Below are positions 7,893 through 16,254 of a stretch of 28,650 nt of DNA, in pieces. Source of the DNA: UBA1206 sp045600105 (GTDB lineage Bacteria; Bacillota; Clostridia; Oscillospirales; CAG-382); contig JAZRXG010000003.1 of assembly GCA_045600105.1 (NCBI GenBank), positions 1-28,650 of the forward strand. The letters run 5' to 3'. Position 1 is the stretch's first letter, and every line of letters begins with the position of its first letter. The notes beneath the pieces are model-generated. The model was not told where the DNA came from, ran no database searches, and saw only the letters and a list, made by a program, of their open reading frames with translations. Made by a program: the position numbers and the translations under genes.

Positions 7893-9440
7893 ATGTCGAT
7901 ATTCAAATCCAAAAAATTCAAATACGGCACCTATGCCGTAGCGTTCATCTGCGCGTTCATCGCGCTCGTCATCGCTCTCAACCTTTTCGTTACCCTTTTC
8001 GACGAAAAATACGACTGGAGATTCGACCTTACCGAAAACCATATGTATTCGCTGAGCGACGAGACCGACAAAGCGCTCCGCATCGCTCTCGGCGACAAAT
8101 ATTCGGCTTTCGACATCACCATCACGTTCTGCGCGTCCCGCGACCTTTTTGAATATTACGACGCACAGCGCGGCGACGCCGACAAGTATTATTCCTCCGT
8201 GCGTGATATCGCCGAGGAATACGCAAGCCTTTACGACGGAACCGACGGAAAAGGCAAAGTCACCGTCAGATACGTCGATATCACGAGCGACCCCGCCGAA
8301 GCCAACCGCCTCAAACAGCAGGCACGCCTTGATATCATTTCGTGGAAGAACATCATCGTCCAGAACTCCGCAAACACCGAGTATTACCGCGTTCTCGGCT
8401 TCGACGCCTTCTATAAGACCGACAGCGAGACCGGCTCTCTTTACGCCTTCCAGGCGGAAAACAAGTTCACCGCCGCGATAATCCAGTGCGTGGCAGCCGA
8501 AAACATCACCGTCGGCTTCACCACGGGACACGGTGAAAGCCATTCCAAAGCTCTTGAAGAGATCTTCACGCTTTCGACACTCAACTGCGTCGAGCTTGAC
8601 CTCAAGAGCGGAGACATTCCCGATGAAGTCAAGATAATCGTCATCTCCGACCCGAAATACGATTTCACCTACGGCAACAACGGCGAGATCGACAAGATCT
8701 CGGATTTTATGTCCGAAAAAGAGACCTATAACTCTCTCATCGTGCTCGTCAACGCCGAAACTCCCGACCTGCCCAACCTGCGTGATTACCTCTGGGAAGG
8801 CTGGGGCATGGACTATGAGCCCAACCACAAGATAACCGACGAAAACGCGTCCCTTCAGGGAAGCAATTTTGAAGACATCGTCGCATCTTACAGCAGCGTT
8901 TCCGACACGACCGTTGCCGGCGCACTCATCGGCAACGCCAAAAAAGCCGGACTTCCCACCGTCTTCCCGAACTGCGTAAGCCTCAAGGCAGACACCACCG
9001 GCAACCGCAAGCAGTATGTTGACGTAGCGATGTCGTCGTCGAAAAATTCCGTTGTCACCTACGAAGAAGACGGGGAACTCATCACCCGCAGCGGTTCCTT
9101 CCCCGTCGCGATCATCGCAACCGTACACGAATACGCAAACGACGACGTCCAATCCAACTCCAACAAATATCAGTACGTCCTGCTCCTCGGCTCGACCGAA
9201 TTCGCGGGCGACAAGTACCTCAACAACACCTACGGCAACGAAGACGTTATGTACGCCGCAACCCGCGCAATGGCGACAGACCGAGTCGCGCTCGACATCA
9301 GGATCAAGAAGCTTGCCGACAACGCGCTCACGCTCGAAAGCGGAAAAGCAAAGACGCTCATGATCGTCATCACCTGCGCTCTCCCCGCGATCATCGTCAT
9401 CATCGGCATCGCCGTGTTCTTCAGAAGAAGACATAAATAA
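7893..9440 (+). CDS. GldG-like ABC-associated membrane protein
   Basis: This 515-residue protein has one N-terminal membrane helix (about 12-33), a large extracytoplasmic domain and a C-terminal helix (about 485-508) followed by RRRHK. Just after the first helix it reads RFDLTENHMYSLSDET, the hallmark of the GldG/ABC-type uncharacterised transport family (DLT..K.YSLS). A GFTTGHGE segment mid-protein is also typical of the family. It follows the permease by 13 bp with a GGAGG SD. In GldA-F-G systems this subunit is thought to work with the transporter on the outer face; the actual cargo is unknown. Confidence 0.85.
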   Translation: MSIFKSKKFKYGTYAVAFICAFIALVIALNLFVTLFDEKYDWRFDLTENHMYSLSDETDKALRIALGDKYSAFDITITFCASRDLFEYYDAQRGDADKYYSSVRDIAEEYASLYDGTDGKGKVTVRYVDITSDPAEANRLKQQARLDIISWKNIIVQNSANTEYYRVLGFDAFYKTDSETGSLYAFQAENKFTAAIIQCVAAENITVGFTTGHGESHSKALEEIFTLSTLNCVELDLKSGDIPDEVKIIVISDPKYDFTYGNNGEIDKISDFMSEKETYNSLIVLVNAETPDLPNLRDYLWEGWGMDYEPNHKITDENASLQGSNFEDIVASYSSVSDTTVAGALIGNAKKAGLPTVFPNCVSLKADTTGNRKQYVDVAMSSSKNSVVTYEEDGELITRSGSFPVAIIATVHEYANDDVQSNSNKYQYVLLLGSTEFAGDKYLNNTYGNEDVMYAATRAMATDRVALDIRIKKLADNALTLESGKAKTLMIVITCALPAIIVIIGIAVFFRRRHK

Positions 9441-9451
9441 CGGAGAAAACC

Positions 9452-12061
9452 ATGAACGAAAACAACGAAAACAAAAACCCGATATCCGAACAGACGGACG
9501 GCGTGAACAACGAAGCGGAAACGAAGAAAGAACAGGAATATTTCGAAAAGCAGTATTTTTCGGGCGACTCGCTGAAAGAGCTTGAAGGCGACGACGAGGA
9601 CGAGTATCTCGCGTCGTTCGACAAGGCAAGCGACGTCAGGACGAAATCGAAGATCGTCGGACTCAAGAAAAAGCTGATAACCCTCGGCTGCGTTTTCGGC
9701 GCCGCCGTGATCCTGCTCTGCCTTTATATCTTCGTTTTCAAAAAAGACAAAAACAACGGCATCGACATTTCAAACGATTACAAGATCTCCGACAGCTGCA
9801 TCGAAATAATCGGAAAAGTCGATTCCGACGTTGAAATTCTCTTCAGCGGCACCGAAACCGCGATGAAGAATGACGCCTACGGTCAGTACGTCGCGGCGTT
9901 CGCCACCTCGTTCGACCACCGTTTCCCGCACGTCAGCGTCAGCTACGGCAGCGGAAACGCCTACTGCACCGTCAAGGGCAGCAAGGGAACGAAGGCCTTC
10001 ACCGAAGAAGAATTTTTCGACGTTCTCGAAAACGGCGTGAGATACAAGTTCAACGGCGAACGTATCTACGGCAGCGCGATACTCGAAGTCAGCGGAAGGA
10101 CCGACCTCGGCAAAGCCGAAGACTTTTTGATCTGGGCGCTCCCCGGATACGACCTCGACGGCGACACCGTGAGCAGCACCGGACGCCCGTTCATCTACCC
10201 GAACATCACCCGTTCCGACATCAAGGACCTCACCATAACCAACGGCACCGGCACTTACAGAATTTACCGCACGGACAGCGGCTCTTACGTTTTTGAAAAC
10301 GCGGAGCTGTGCAACTACGATCAGGAGCTTTTCTCCTCCCTCATAGTCAACTGCACCTATATGCTCAGCATGGGCAAGATAACCGACGTCAAAGCACTTT
10401 CCGACTACGGTCTCGGCGGCGACGAAGGCACGAGCGCCACCATCGTCATCAACACGACCAAAGGCGACTATCACAAGATACTCATCGGCGACGCTCTCCC
10501 GAGCGGCGGCGGATATTACGCGAAATACTACAACAAGCCGTTCGTTTACGTGCTTGACGGCGGATATTCCGGCGACGTGCTCCAGCCCGTCACCACGTTC
10601 CTCACCGCAAACCTCGGCTACACCATCGGCAACACCAACGACATCTACAACATAAGCGACCTTCTCATTTCTTACGCGGATACCGAGACCAACGTCTATA
10701 TCTGCAAGAAGACCGACATCAGGATGTCGAGCAACTTCAAGTCCGCCAAATCCGATCAGACCGTTCCCGAGATACTCCACAACAAGGATAAATTCACGGG
10801 GACCTATTCCGACTGGACGAAAGACGCGGCGTTCGTCGGCTTCATCCCGACCGACTCCAACGATATCGAGCTCGAGCTTCAGCCCACCAACTACGCGGTG
10901 AACACCAACGAGTACGCCGTGAAGTTCGGACTTGTCCGCGACAGCGAAAAGAACGCCGATACGCCCAACTCGATCACGTTCTCGGTCTACGACTCCGACG
11001 ACGACGGCAACGGCAAATGGGTCGACGTGGCGACGGTAAGCACCTTCGACCAGGGCGACAAGTCCTACAAATATTACACCGTCGAGTTCAAGTATGAAAA
11101 GCCTGTCAAGAGACTCCGTCTTTCGATAAACGCGTCCAAGACCGCTTACACCGTATTTGACGAAGTCACCGCGTTCGCTGACGGCAAGGACGCCATCCCC
11201 AACGAATCGGTCGGCGGTGTGTGGAAGATACTCTCCCCCGATTCCTTCATTCCTCACGGCTACAACTACGCGTCCCCCGACACCTCGTCGTTCTCCGACA
11301 TCATCTACGGCGTCGCGACGCTCACCGGTGACGAAGTCGTCGAGTACAACATCTATCACAACGGCGACGAAAGCTTCACCGATCAGGATTTCAACGACCT
11401 GCTCGACAAGTACGGTCTGCTTGATCCCGCCATCACCCTCACGTTCCAGTATGACATCTACCGTTCATTCATCTTCACGTCGCCTCTCGACGTCGAGAAC
11501 AACTGCTACTACGCCTACGCGTACATCACCTTCACCGATGAAGAAGGTCACAGCCAGTACGTTTCGACCAACATCATCGCCAAGATCAACTACGACACGG
11601 CGTACTACCTCAGCTGGGATCCCTCCGAGCTGCTCGAACGCGCCTGCTTCTCGATGTATATCGACAAGATCGACACCATCGAAATGTCCTTCGACGGCAA
11701 GGATTATCTGTTCGACCTTCAGGACACCGACGGCAACGGCAAGCTCGACACCGTGGCGTACAACGGCGGATTCGTTGACACCAACAATTTCCGTTACGTT
11801 TACGTTTCGATCCTCAACTGCTCGAGAGCCGGTCTCTATACTCCGGCGCCCGGCGATATTTCGGACGAGAACCTGCTGTTCACCTTCAGGATGCACTCCG
11901 ACCTCAAGGACACCGAGATCAAATTCTATCGCGTTTCCTCCACCAAGGTCATCTACTGCACCAACGGTCAGGATTCCGAGTTCTACGTTCTCTACTCCGA
12001 CGTTTCAACGGTAATGTCCAACGTCATCAAGCTCATCAACGGTGAGGACGTTCCCCGATGA
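9452..12061 (+). CDS. DUF4340-type membrane protein of the ABC cluster
   Basis: The 869-residue protein has an acidic, Asn/Glu-rich cytoplasmic N-terminus (1-65), one membrane helix (about 75-96) and a large outer part. The segment from about 250 to 420 (DLTITNGTGTYRIYR..., YGLGGDEGTSATIVI..., ILIGDALPSGGGYYAK...) matches the DUF4340 pattern of beta-rich repeats usually found beside GldG homologues. Residues about 470-575 (EYAVKFGLVRD..., KRLRLSINASKT...FDEVTAF) look like a carbohydrate-binding-module or discoidin-type beta sandwich, which is a tentative reading. It starts 11 bp after the GldG-like gene and overlaps the lipoprotein gene by 4 nt (ATGA). It is probably an accessory subunit of the transporter. 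Confidence 0.8.
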   Translation: MNENNENKNPISEQTDGVNNEAETKKEQEYFEKQYFSGDSLKELEGDDEDEYLASFDKASDVRTKSKIVGLKKKLITLGCVFGAAVILLCLYIFVFKKDKNNGIDISNDYKISDSCIEIIGKVDSDVEILFSGTETAMKNDAYGQYVAAFATSFDHRFPHVSVSYGSGNAYCTVKGSKGTKAFTEEEFFDVLENGVRYKFNGERIYGSAILEVSGRTDLGKAEDFLIWALPGYDLDGDTVSSTGRPFIYPNITRSDIKDLTITNGTGTYRIYRTDSGSYVFENAELCNYDQELFSSLIVNCTYMLSMGKITDVKALSDYGLGGDEGTSATIVINTTKGDYHKILIGDALPSGGGYYAKYYNKPFVYVLDGGYSGDVLQPVTTFLTANLGYTIGNTNDIYNISDLLISYADTETNVYICKKTDIRMSSNFKSAKSDQTVPEILHNKDKFTGTYSDWTKDAAFVGFIPTDSNDIELELQPTNYAVNTNEYAVKFGLVRDSEKNADTPNSITFSVYDSDDDGNGKWVDVATVSTFDQGDKSYKYYTVEFKYEKPVKRLRLSINASKTAYTVFDEVTAFADGKDAIPNESVGGVWKILSPDSFIPHGYNYASPDTSSFSDIIYGVATLTGDEVVEYNIYHNGDESFTDQDFNDLLDKYGLLDPAITLTFQYDIYRSFIFTSPLDVENNCYYAYAYITFTDEEGHSQYVSTNIIAKINYDTAYYLSWDPSELLERACFSMYIDKIDTIEMSFDGKDYLFDLQDTDGNGKLDTVAYNGGFVDTNNFRYVYVSILNCSRAGLYTPAPGDISDENLLFTFRMHSDLKDTEIKFYRVSSTKVIYCTNGQDSEFYVLYSDVSTVMSNVIKLINGEDVPR

Positions 12062-12792
12062 AACGGTCAGCGTTCCTCACGCTCGCTTTACTGCTTTGCC
12101 TCTCTTTTCTCGTTTCCTGCGGAAATGAGCTCGATGAAGACGCTCTGTCTTCCCTGCGTTCTTCCGCAGAAAATTGGGGAAAGGACGAATACTCGGCTGA
12201 TTTCTGCCTGAACATGAGGGCGAAGGGGCTCGAAAAGGTTCTGTTCTTCTCGCAGGGGAGCTACGGCGTGACGCAAAGCGAAAGCGGAAAAAGGCTCGAC
12301 GCGAAAATGTCGATCGTTTCCCTTGGGCTTTCCGCCGAATCGACGGCGTCGTGGGAAAACGGAGTGATGACCTCCGTCACGGCGGGGACCGAAGTGAAAA
12401 GCGAAATGACCGAAAGCGAGCTTTTCGGCACGATGATCTACGTGAAGCCCTTCGTGCCGGACGACAAGTATATTTCGGGATGCGAAAAGCTGACCACGGG
12501 CGCCGGAAGCGGCGTCGCTGTGAAGCTTAAAAACGCGGTCGATATTCTCTATCCGCTGCTCGGTGAAGACGTGTTCGACCTCGCGAGCATCTACAAGCCG
12601 CGCCGCGACATGACGAAAGCCGAAAACGCCGAGATCATCTACACGCTGAACGACGGCGTCATCACGGGCATGAAGATATCGTTCACCCTCACGGTCTACG
12701 ATACTCCGCCTTACGTTCCCGGCGGGAACGAACCCGACCCCGAAGACTACGCGCTGGAGATCGAAGTCAGCTTCAACGTGGAATACAAATGA
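12058..12792 (+). CDS. Lipoprotein of unknown function, last gene of the ABC operon
   Basis: This 244-residue protein has a classic lipoprotein signal peptide: KR, a hydrophobic stretch, then lipobox LVSC with Cys21 as the expected lipidation site. The mature part contains no motif I recognise. It appears beta-rich and acidic and would be held on the outer face of the membrane. The start codon overlaps the stop of the DUF4340 gene (ATGA), indicating translational coupling. A strong hairpin follows about 40 bp downstream. Position suggests it is a surface component of the same transporter complex, but no function can be assigned. Confidence 0.8.
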   Translation: MKRSAFLTLALLLCLSFLVSCGNELDEDALSSLRSSAENWGKDEYSADFCLNMRAKGLEKVLFFSQGSYGVTQSESGKRLDAKMSIVSLGLSAESTASWENGVMTSVTAGTEVKSEMTESELFGTMIYVKPFVPDDKYISGCEKLTTGAGSGVAVKLKNAVDILYPLLGEDVFDLASIYKPRRDMTKAENAEIIYTLNDGVITGMKISFTLTVYDTPPYVPGGNEPDPEDYALEIEVSFNVEYK

Positions 12793-12807
12793 AGCATCAA
12801 GCTTTAA

Positions 12808-12866
12808 GCATTAAGCCTTAAGCAAATATGAAAGGAATTTCGCATCACTGCGAAATTCCTTTTGAT
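12808..12866. terminator. Repeat-derived hairpin ending the ABC operon
   Basis: A 14-bp perfect stem (AAAGGAATTTCGCA, 12831-12844, with 12849-12862) and TCAC loop is followed by TTTGATTTT. It is preceded by GCATTAAGCCTTAAG at 12808-12822. The same hairpin with the same 15-mer occurs in reverse order at 17893-17948, so this is a dispersed repeat unit also serving as an intrinsic terminator. Confidence 0.75.
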
Positions 12867-12902
12867 TTTCAGGCCGGTTTTCATGACGGCATCGTCGTTT
12901 TT

Positions 12903-12930
12903 TGTAGGGGGCGGCGTCCTCAACGTCCCG
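12903..12930. repeat. GTAGGGG-type dispersed repeat
   Basis: This 28-nt stretch beginning TGTAGGGGGCGGCGTCCTC recurs in reverse complement at 20785-20812 with three substitutions. Both copies lie in non-coding repeat clusters. It is not inside a gene and has no evident hairpin of its own. Confidence 0.6.
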
Positions 12931-12942
12931 AAACGTATCGAT

Positions 12943-13030
12943 TACACGATGTGAAATAGCCTGCGGCTGTGAAATACGCCTTTCGGCGTGTGAAATATCG
13001 CTTCGCAATGTGAAATGCGCTCAGCGCGTT
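12943..13030. repeat. Tandem mini-hairpin array with TGTGAAAT(A/G) spacers
   Basis: Four TGTGAAATA/G spacers (12950, 12968, 12989, 13009) alternate with very short palindromes: GCC-TGC-GGC, CGCC-TTTC-GGCG, a weak GC-TTC-GC and GCGC-TCA-GCGC. Spacing is 18-21 nt. The array lies in the 3' region of the ABC operon. A related array occurs at 26641-26730. Confidence 0.7.
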
Positions 13031-13045
13031 AAGGTGGATCTCCGC

Positions 13046-13100
13046 GCGATACGCACGGAAATCTTCATTAATTTTCAATTTGCCATTTGCAATTTGAAAT
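13046..13100. repeat. Degenerate composite repeat (GATTTCCGC hairpin plus AATTTGCC block)
   Basis: A decayed GGATCTCCGCG / CACGGAAATC hairpin is joined to TTTTCAATTTGCCATTTGCA. Better-preserved copies of the same two-part unit occur at 17613-17690 and 24400-24463, each at a gene 3' end. The remainder of 12867-13190 holds no coding sequence that I can support. Confidence 0.6.
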
Positions 13101-13107
13101 TACAAAA

Positions 13108-13139
13108 GAAAGGGTACCCGCTTTCGCGGATACCCTTTC
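13108..13139. terminator. Terminator of the LRR membrane-protein gene
   Basis: GAAAGGGTACCCGC (13108-13121) pairs with GCGGATACCCTTTC (13126-13139), giving 13 pairs and one mismatch, with a TTTC loop. It lies about 50 bp past the stop of the minus-strand gene at 13191. The minus-strand side continues TTTTGTAATTT. Confidence 0.6.
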
Positions 13140-13190
13140 CCACTTGCTCTATACTGTCGCTTTCGCGTGACAGCCATATTGATTCATGCC

Positions 13191-15431
13191 CTACTGAATA
13201 ACGACTTTTTCAAGGCTTTCGTTGCCGTCCCCGATTTTTATTTCGTTCCACTTTTCTTCGCTGCCCGAATAAGAGGCGTTGCCGAGCGGGCAGCCGAAGA
13301 ACGCTTCGAACCCGATCGTCCTGACGCTTTCGGGGATGGTAATGTAATCAAGAGCGGCGCAGGCGTAAAACGTGCCTTCACCGATCTCGGCAAGGTCTGC
13401 CGGAAGTATGACGGCAGCAAGGTCCATGCAGCCCAAAAAGGCGTAGGTGCCGATCTCGTTTACACTATCGGGGAGTTCGACCGATCTCAGCGCCTTGCAG
13501 GAAAAGAACGCGTCTTTTCCGATAGACGTCACTCCGTCGGGGATGACGACTTCGCCGAGAGACGTGCAGTAATCAAACGCGCGGTCTCCGATCTTGGTCA
13601 CGGTGTTCGGGATAACGGCTTTTTCAAGTCCTCCGCAGTCTCTGAAGGCGTCGTCGCCGATGACGGCAACTCCGTACGGGATAACGCTGTTTTTGCAGCC
13701 GAGGATAAGAGTATTGTCGGCTTTTACGACAAGGCAGTTACCCGATCCGTAATATACGGCGTTTCCGCCGTCTACGCTGATGCTTTCAATATTCCCGCAG
13801 CTCGCAAACGCGCCGTCTCCTATGCTTTCGACGCTCTGCGGTATGTTTATCTCCGTCAAAGCCGTGTGATAGAAAGCGCTGCCGCCGATAGATTTCAGCC
13901 CTTCCGGGAAAGTGACGTCCGCAAGAGACTCGCAGCTCGCGAACGCGCTGTCTCCGATGGTTTCAAGCGTATCGGGCAGAACGAGCGTGTATATTCTCAT
14001 GCTGTTTTCAAACGCGCGTGGCTTGATGCCCGTTACCCTGTCGCCGTCGGGACTCATTTCCGGGATGACCATATCGTTTCCCGTCCAGCTTCCGCCGATG
14101 CCCGCAACGACGCAGGTACCGTCGCCGTTCGACTCATATACGAACTCCTCGTGCGGGAAAAGCATTTCGCAGCTCACCGTCAGATGCGTATCGTTGGTAA
14201 CGACGTATTCGATCTTCTGATATACCCCATTGCCGGAAGTCACGCGGAGGTATTCCATGCCGTCACCGTCAAAGTAAAACAGCTTTTTGTTTGTATTGAC
14301 GACGTCGGCGTCCGCGATTTTCTCAATGGCGGCGACCATATCGTCGATGTTGTCGTTCGCGGCGACTATTGCCCTTGCTTCTTCAAGAGTAAGACGCTTT
14401 GCGGTCCCGACGTCTGACGAATCGTAAAGCGTTTCGCGGAATCTCGTGCCGCCCGCGTTCGTCTTCTGATAAATGATCTTTCCGTTTTCCCCGTGTCCGA
14501 TCGCCAAAGCCATTTCTTTCGCGTCCTTGTCGAACCAGAATTCGCGATAGATCTCATAATTTCCTTTGCTTTCATACAGTTCATAAGTGACGGCAGCCTG
14601 ACCGAACGCATTTTCCAAGGCGTGACATATTTTGTTGTATCCGAACTCTTTGTTTTCTTCGATGATCTTCAACGTCTCGTCAAGAGTGGCGTGCTTGTCT
14701 TCTTTGAATCCCATTTCCGTCGTTTCGGCGAATTTGTTTCCGTCAATAAGCTTGATCGTTGTTTCGTATCCGTTCTCTTCTTCTGTTTTCCACTTTCCCG
14801 TTTTTTTCAGGCTTTCCACCATTTCGGTAAGCGTCTCCTGAACGGAGCTGCTGTGCATATATTCATCATCCGGAGTGGTATGGAGATCCCAAAAATCGGT
14901 CATATGCGTGAGCGCGTATTCGTTATCAAGCTTATCCATCAGCTCATCGTAGACCTTTTTGTCTATGCCGGTCAGGTCGATTTCAAAATATGCCTCGTCC
15001 ACGCCGACAACTATTCTTTCATCGCCTATCGCTTTGTATTTTCCGTAATACGACGTGAACGCCTCTCCGACTCCGCAGAAAGTTCCCGTTCTTCCGCGCT
15101 CTTCCATATAGAACGTGCCGTCTTTTTCGTTCAGCCACAGCGTTTCTTTATAACTTTCGTATTTTACGCCTTTCCGGGCGTTTTCGCGGCTGACGGCAGG
15201 ATCGCGTTTCCCGTTCAGCAGTATTATCGCCATGACGGTGACGAACGCGATGAGGAAGCAGGCGGCGGCAGCCGTTATGACGCGTTTGAACCACACACCG
15301 GTTTTTGAGGGCTTTTCTTCGGCTCTTTCCGCGCTTGCTGCTCCTTTTTTAAGGCGGCTCGCCGCGGACTCGACGTATTTTGCGTCGATGCCGGACACAA
15401 GCGAAAAACAGCGTTTTTCTTTATCATTCAT
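13191..15431 (-). CDS. Single-pass membrane protein with C-terminal BspA-type leucine-rich repeats, coupled to sigma-1
   Basis: This 746-residue protein has a cytoplasmic N-terminus (1-50) containing SLVSGIDAKYVESAASRL, like the short segment seen in Clostridial sigma-partner membrane proteins. One helix follows at about 51-73, then an outer region of about 390 residues with no recognised domain. Residues about 460-715 carry roughly ten BspA-type LRR_5 repeats of about 23 residues (LPDTLETIGDSAFASCESL and similar). ATG overlaps the sigma-1 stop by 4 nt (ATGA), so translation is coupled. The layout suggests an anti-sigma or sensor protein whose outer LRRs bind a ligand or partner. That role is inferred from position and topology only; no anti-sigma zinc motif is seen. 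Confidence 0.8.
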   Translation of the reverse strand: MNDKEKRCFSLVSGIDAKYVESAASRLKKGAASAERAEEKPSKTGVWFKRVITAAAACFLIAFVTVMAIILLNGKRDPAVSRENARKGVKYESYKETLWLNEKDGTFYMEERGRTGTFCGVGEAFTSYYGKYKAIGDERIVVGVDEAYFEIDLTGIDKKVYDELMDKLDNEYALTHMTDFWDLHTTPDDEYMHSSSVQETLTEMVESLKKTGKWKTEEENGYETTIKLIDGNKFAETTEMGFKEDKHATLDETLKIIEENKEFGYNKICHALENAFGQAAVTYELYESKGNYEIYREFWFDKDAKEMALAIGHGENGKIIYQKTNAGGTRFRETLYDSSDVGTAKRLTLEEARAIVAANDNIDDMVAAIEKIADADVVNTNKKLFYFDGDGMEYLRVTSGNGVYQKIEYVVTNDTHLTVSCEMLFPHEEFVYESNGDGTCVVAGIGGSWTGNDMVIPEMSPDGDRVTGIKPRAFENSMRIYTLVLPDTLETIGDSAFASCESLADVTFPEGLKSIGGSAFYHTALTEINIPQSVESIGDGAFASCGNIESISVDGGNAVYYGSGNCLVVKADNTLILGCKNSVIPYGVAVIGDDAFRDCGGLEKAVIPNTVTKIGDRAFDYCTSLGEVVIPDGVTSIGKDAFFSCKALRSVELPDSVNEIGTYAFLGCMDLAAVILPADLAEIGEGTFYACAALDYITIPESVRTIGFEAFFGCPLGNASYSGSEEKWNEIKIGDGNESLEKVVIQ

Positions 15432-15973
15432 ACTTCAAAACCCCTTTCTTTAAGATATTTCGCAAGTTTTTTGCGAAGCTTTGAAAGGATGCTTCTGACG
15501 CGGTTTTCATCCATACCGAACGAAGACGCTATGTCGGCGTTCGACGCGCAGAAATAGTATCTGCACACGAAGACGTCACGCCGGTTCTTGTCAAGCGTTC
15601 CGAGCCATTCGTTGACGTATCCGCGCACCTCGTCGGTTATCGCCTCGTCCTCGACGGATGAAGGGTCGGGAAGCACGTCCGCCATATCGTCGATGTCGGC
15701 GCATTTTTCCGCGTTCCGCCCCGTACGAAGGCGGTCGAGGGAAAGGTTGCGCGTTATCGTGCCGAGATATGACTTCAGCGACGCGGGTGACGCGGGAGGT
15801 ATGGAGTTCCACGCACGGAGCCACGTGTCGTTCACGCATTCCTCCGCGTCGTGTTCGTTTTCGAGTATCCCGCAGGCAATGGATGAACAGTATTTGCCGT
15901 AAGCCTTCTGCGACTCGGCGATCGCGTCTTCGCGTCTGGCGTTGAAGAGCGCGATTATTTCGTTGTCGGTCAT
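15428..15973 (-). CDS. ECF-type RNA polymerase sigma factor (sigma-1)
   Basis: This 181-residue sigma-70 family protein has only regions 2 and 4. Region 2 spans about 20-90 (HDAEECVNDTWLRAWNSIPP and SYLGTITRNLSLDRLR). Region 4 runs from about 125 to the end (LDKNRRDVFVCRYYFCASNADIASSFGM then ENRVRSILSKLRKKL, a helix-turn-helix that would read the -35 element). I chose ATG 15973 because it lies 8 nt after an AGGAG SD. A second ATG six bases upstream would leave only 2 nt, and the longer frame has no SD. It is driven by a consensus promoter and coupled to the LRR membrane protein. Confidence 0.92.
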   Translation of the reverse strand: MTDNEIIALFNARREDAIAESQKAYGKYCSSIACGILENEHDAEECVNDTWLRAWNSIPPASPASLKSYLGTITRNLSLDRLRTGRNAEKCADIDDMADVLPDPSSVEDEAITDEVRGYVNEWLGTLDKNRRDVFVCRYYFCASNADIASSFGMDENRVRSILSKLRKKLAKYLKERGFEV

Positions 15974-16035
15974 CTGCATCGCTCCTTTCACTCTTAAAGA
16001 CGTAAATAACGGCAAAAGCGCACCCGCTTTTTTTG

Positions 16036-16064
16036 ATTTTATTTCAAAAAATCTTTTTTGTCAA
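16036..16064 (-). promoter_or_regulatory. Promoter of the sigma-1 operon
   Basis: On the minus strand TTGACA (16064-16059) and TAAAAT (16041-16036) are separated by 17 nt. This is a housekeeping-type promoter, leaving a leader of about 55 nt to the sigma-1 start. Confidence 0.75.
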
Positions 16065-16203
16065 CATCCGCGTCCTCCGCAAAGCGGAACGAACGCGTCG
16101 TTTTTTGTCATATTATTTACAAAAAAGGAACAAATATGGCAAAAAGTGCATTTTTTTACATAAAATTTAGTAAAAAATGCCCATACAAAAAAAGGTTCGA
16201 ATC

Positions 16204-16212
16204 TGCTATAAT
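16204..16212 (+). promoter_or_regulatory. Extended -10 promoter of the CarD gene
   Basis: TGCTATAAT forms a perfect extended -10 element. No good -35 hexamer lies 16-18 nt upstream, as is usual for extended -10 promoters. The leader to the CarD start is about 35 nt. Confidence 0.65.
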
Positions 16213-16254
16213 TATTTTGCTAAAAAACGAAAAACGCTGTTGAGAGAGGTAGCT

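Noticed and set aside
6154..9440. Gliding motility machinery
   Set aside because: GldA/F/G-like genes alone are widespread in non-gliding Firmicutes; none of the other gliding genes are in the window.
7803..9629. Long open frame on the minus strand opposite the GldG-like gene (about 600 codons)
   Set aside because: It lies wholly antisense to a recognised gene, has no SD and reads as low-complexity Val/Gly/Asp-rich sequence, as expected from the third-position bias of the true gene.
12943..13030. CRISPR array
   Set aside because: Spacers of about 9 nt and units of 18-21 nt are far too short, the variable parts are themselves palindromes, and no cas genes are present.
13167..14417. Plus-strand open frame of about 416 codons opposite the LRR gene
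   Set aside because: The minus strand carries clear LRR_5 repeats and an ATGA overlap with sigma-1; the plus-strand frame has no SD or recognisable motif.
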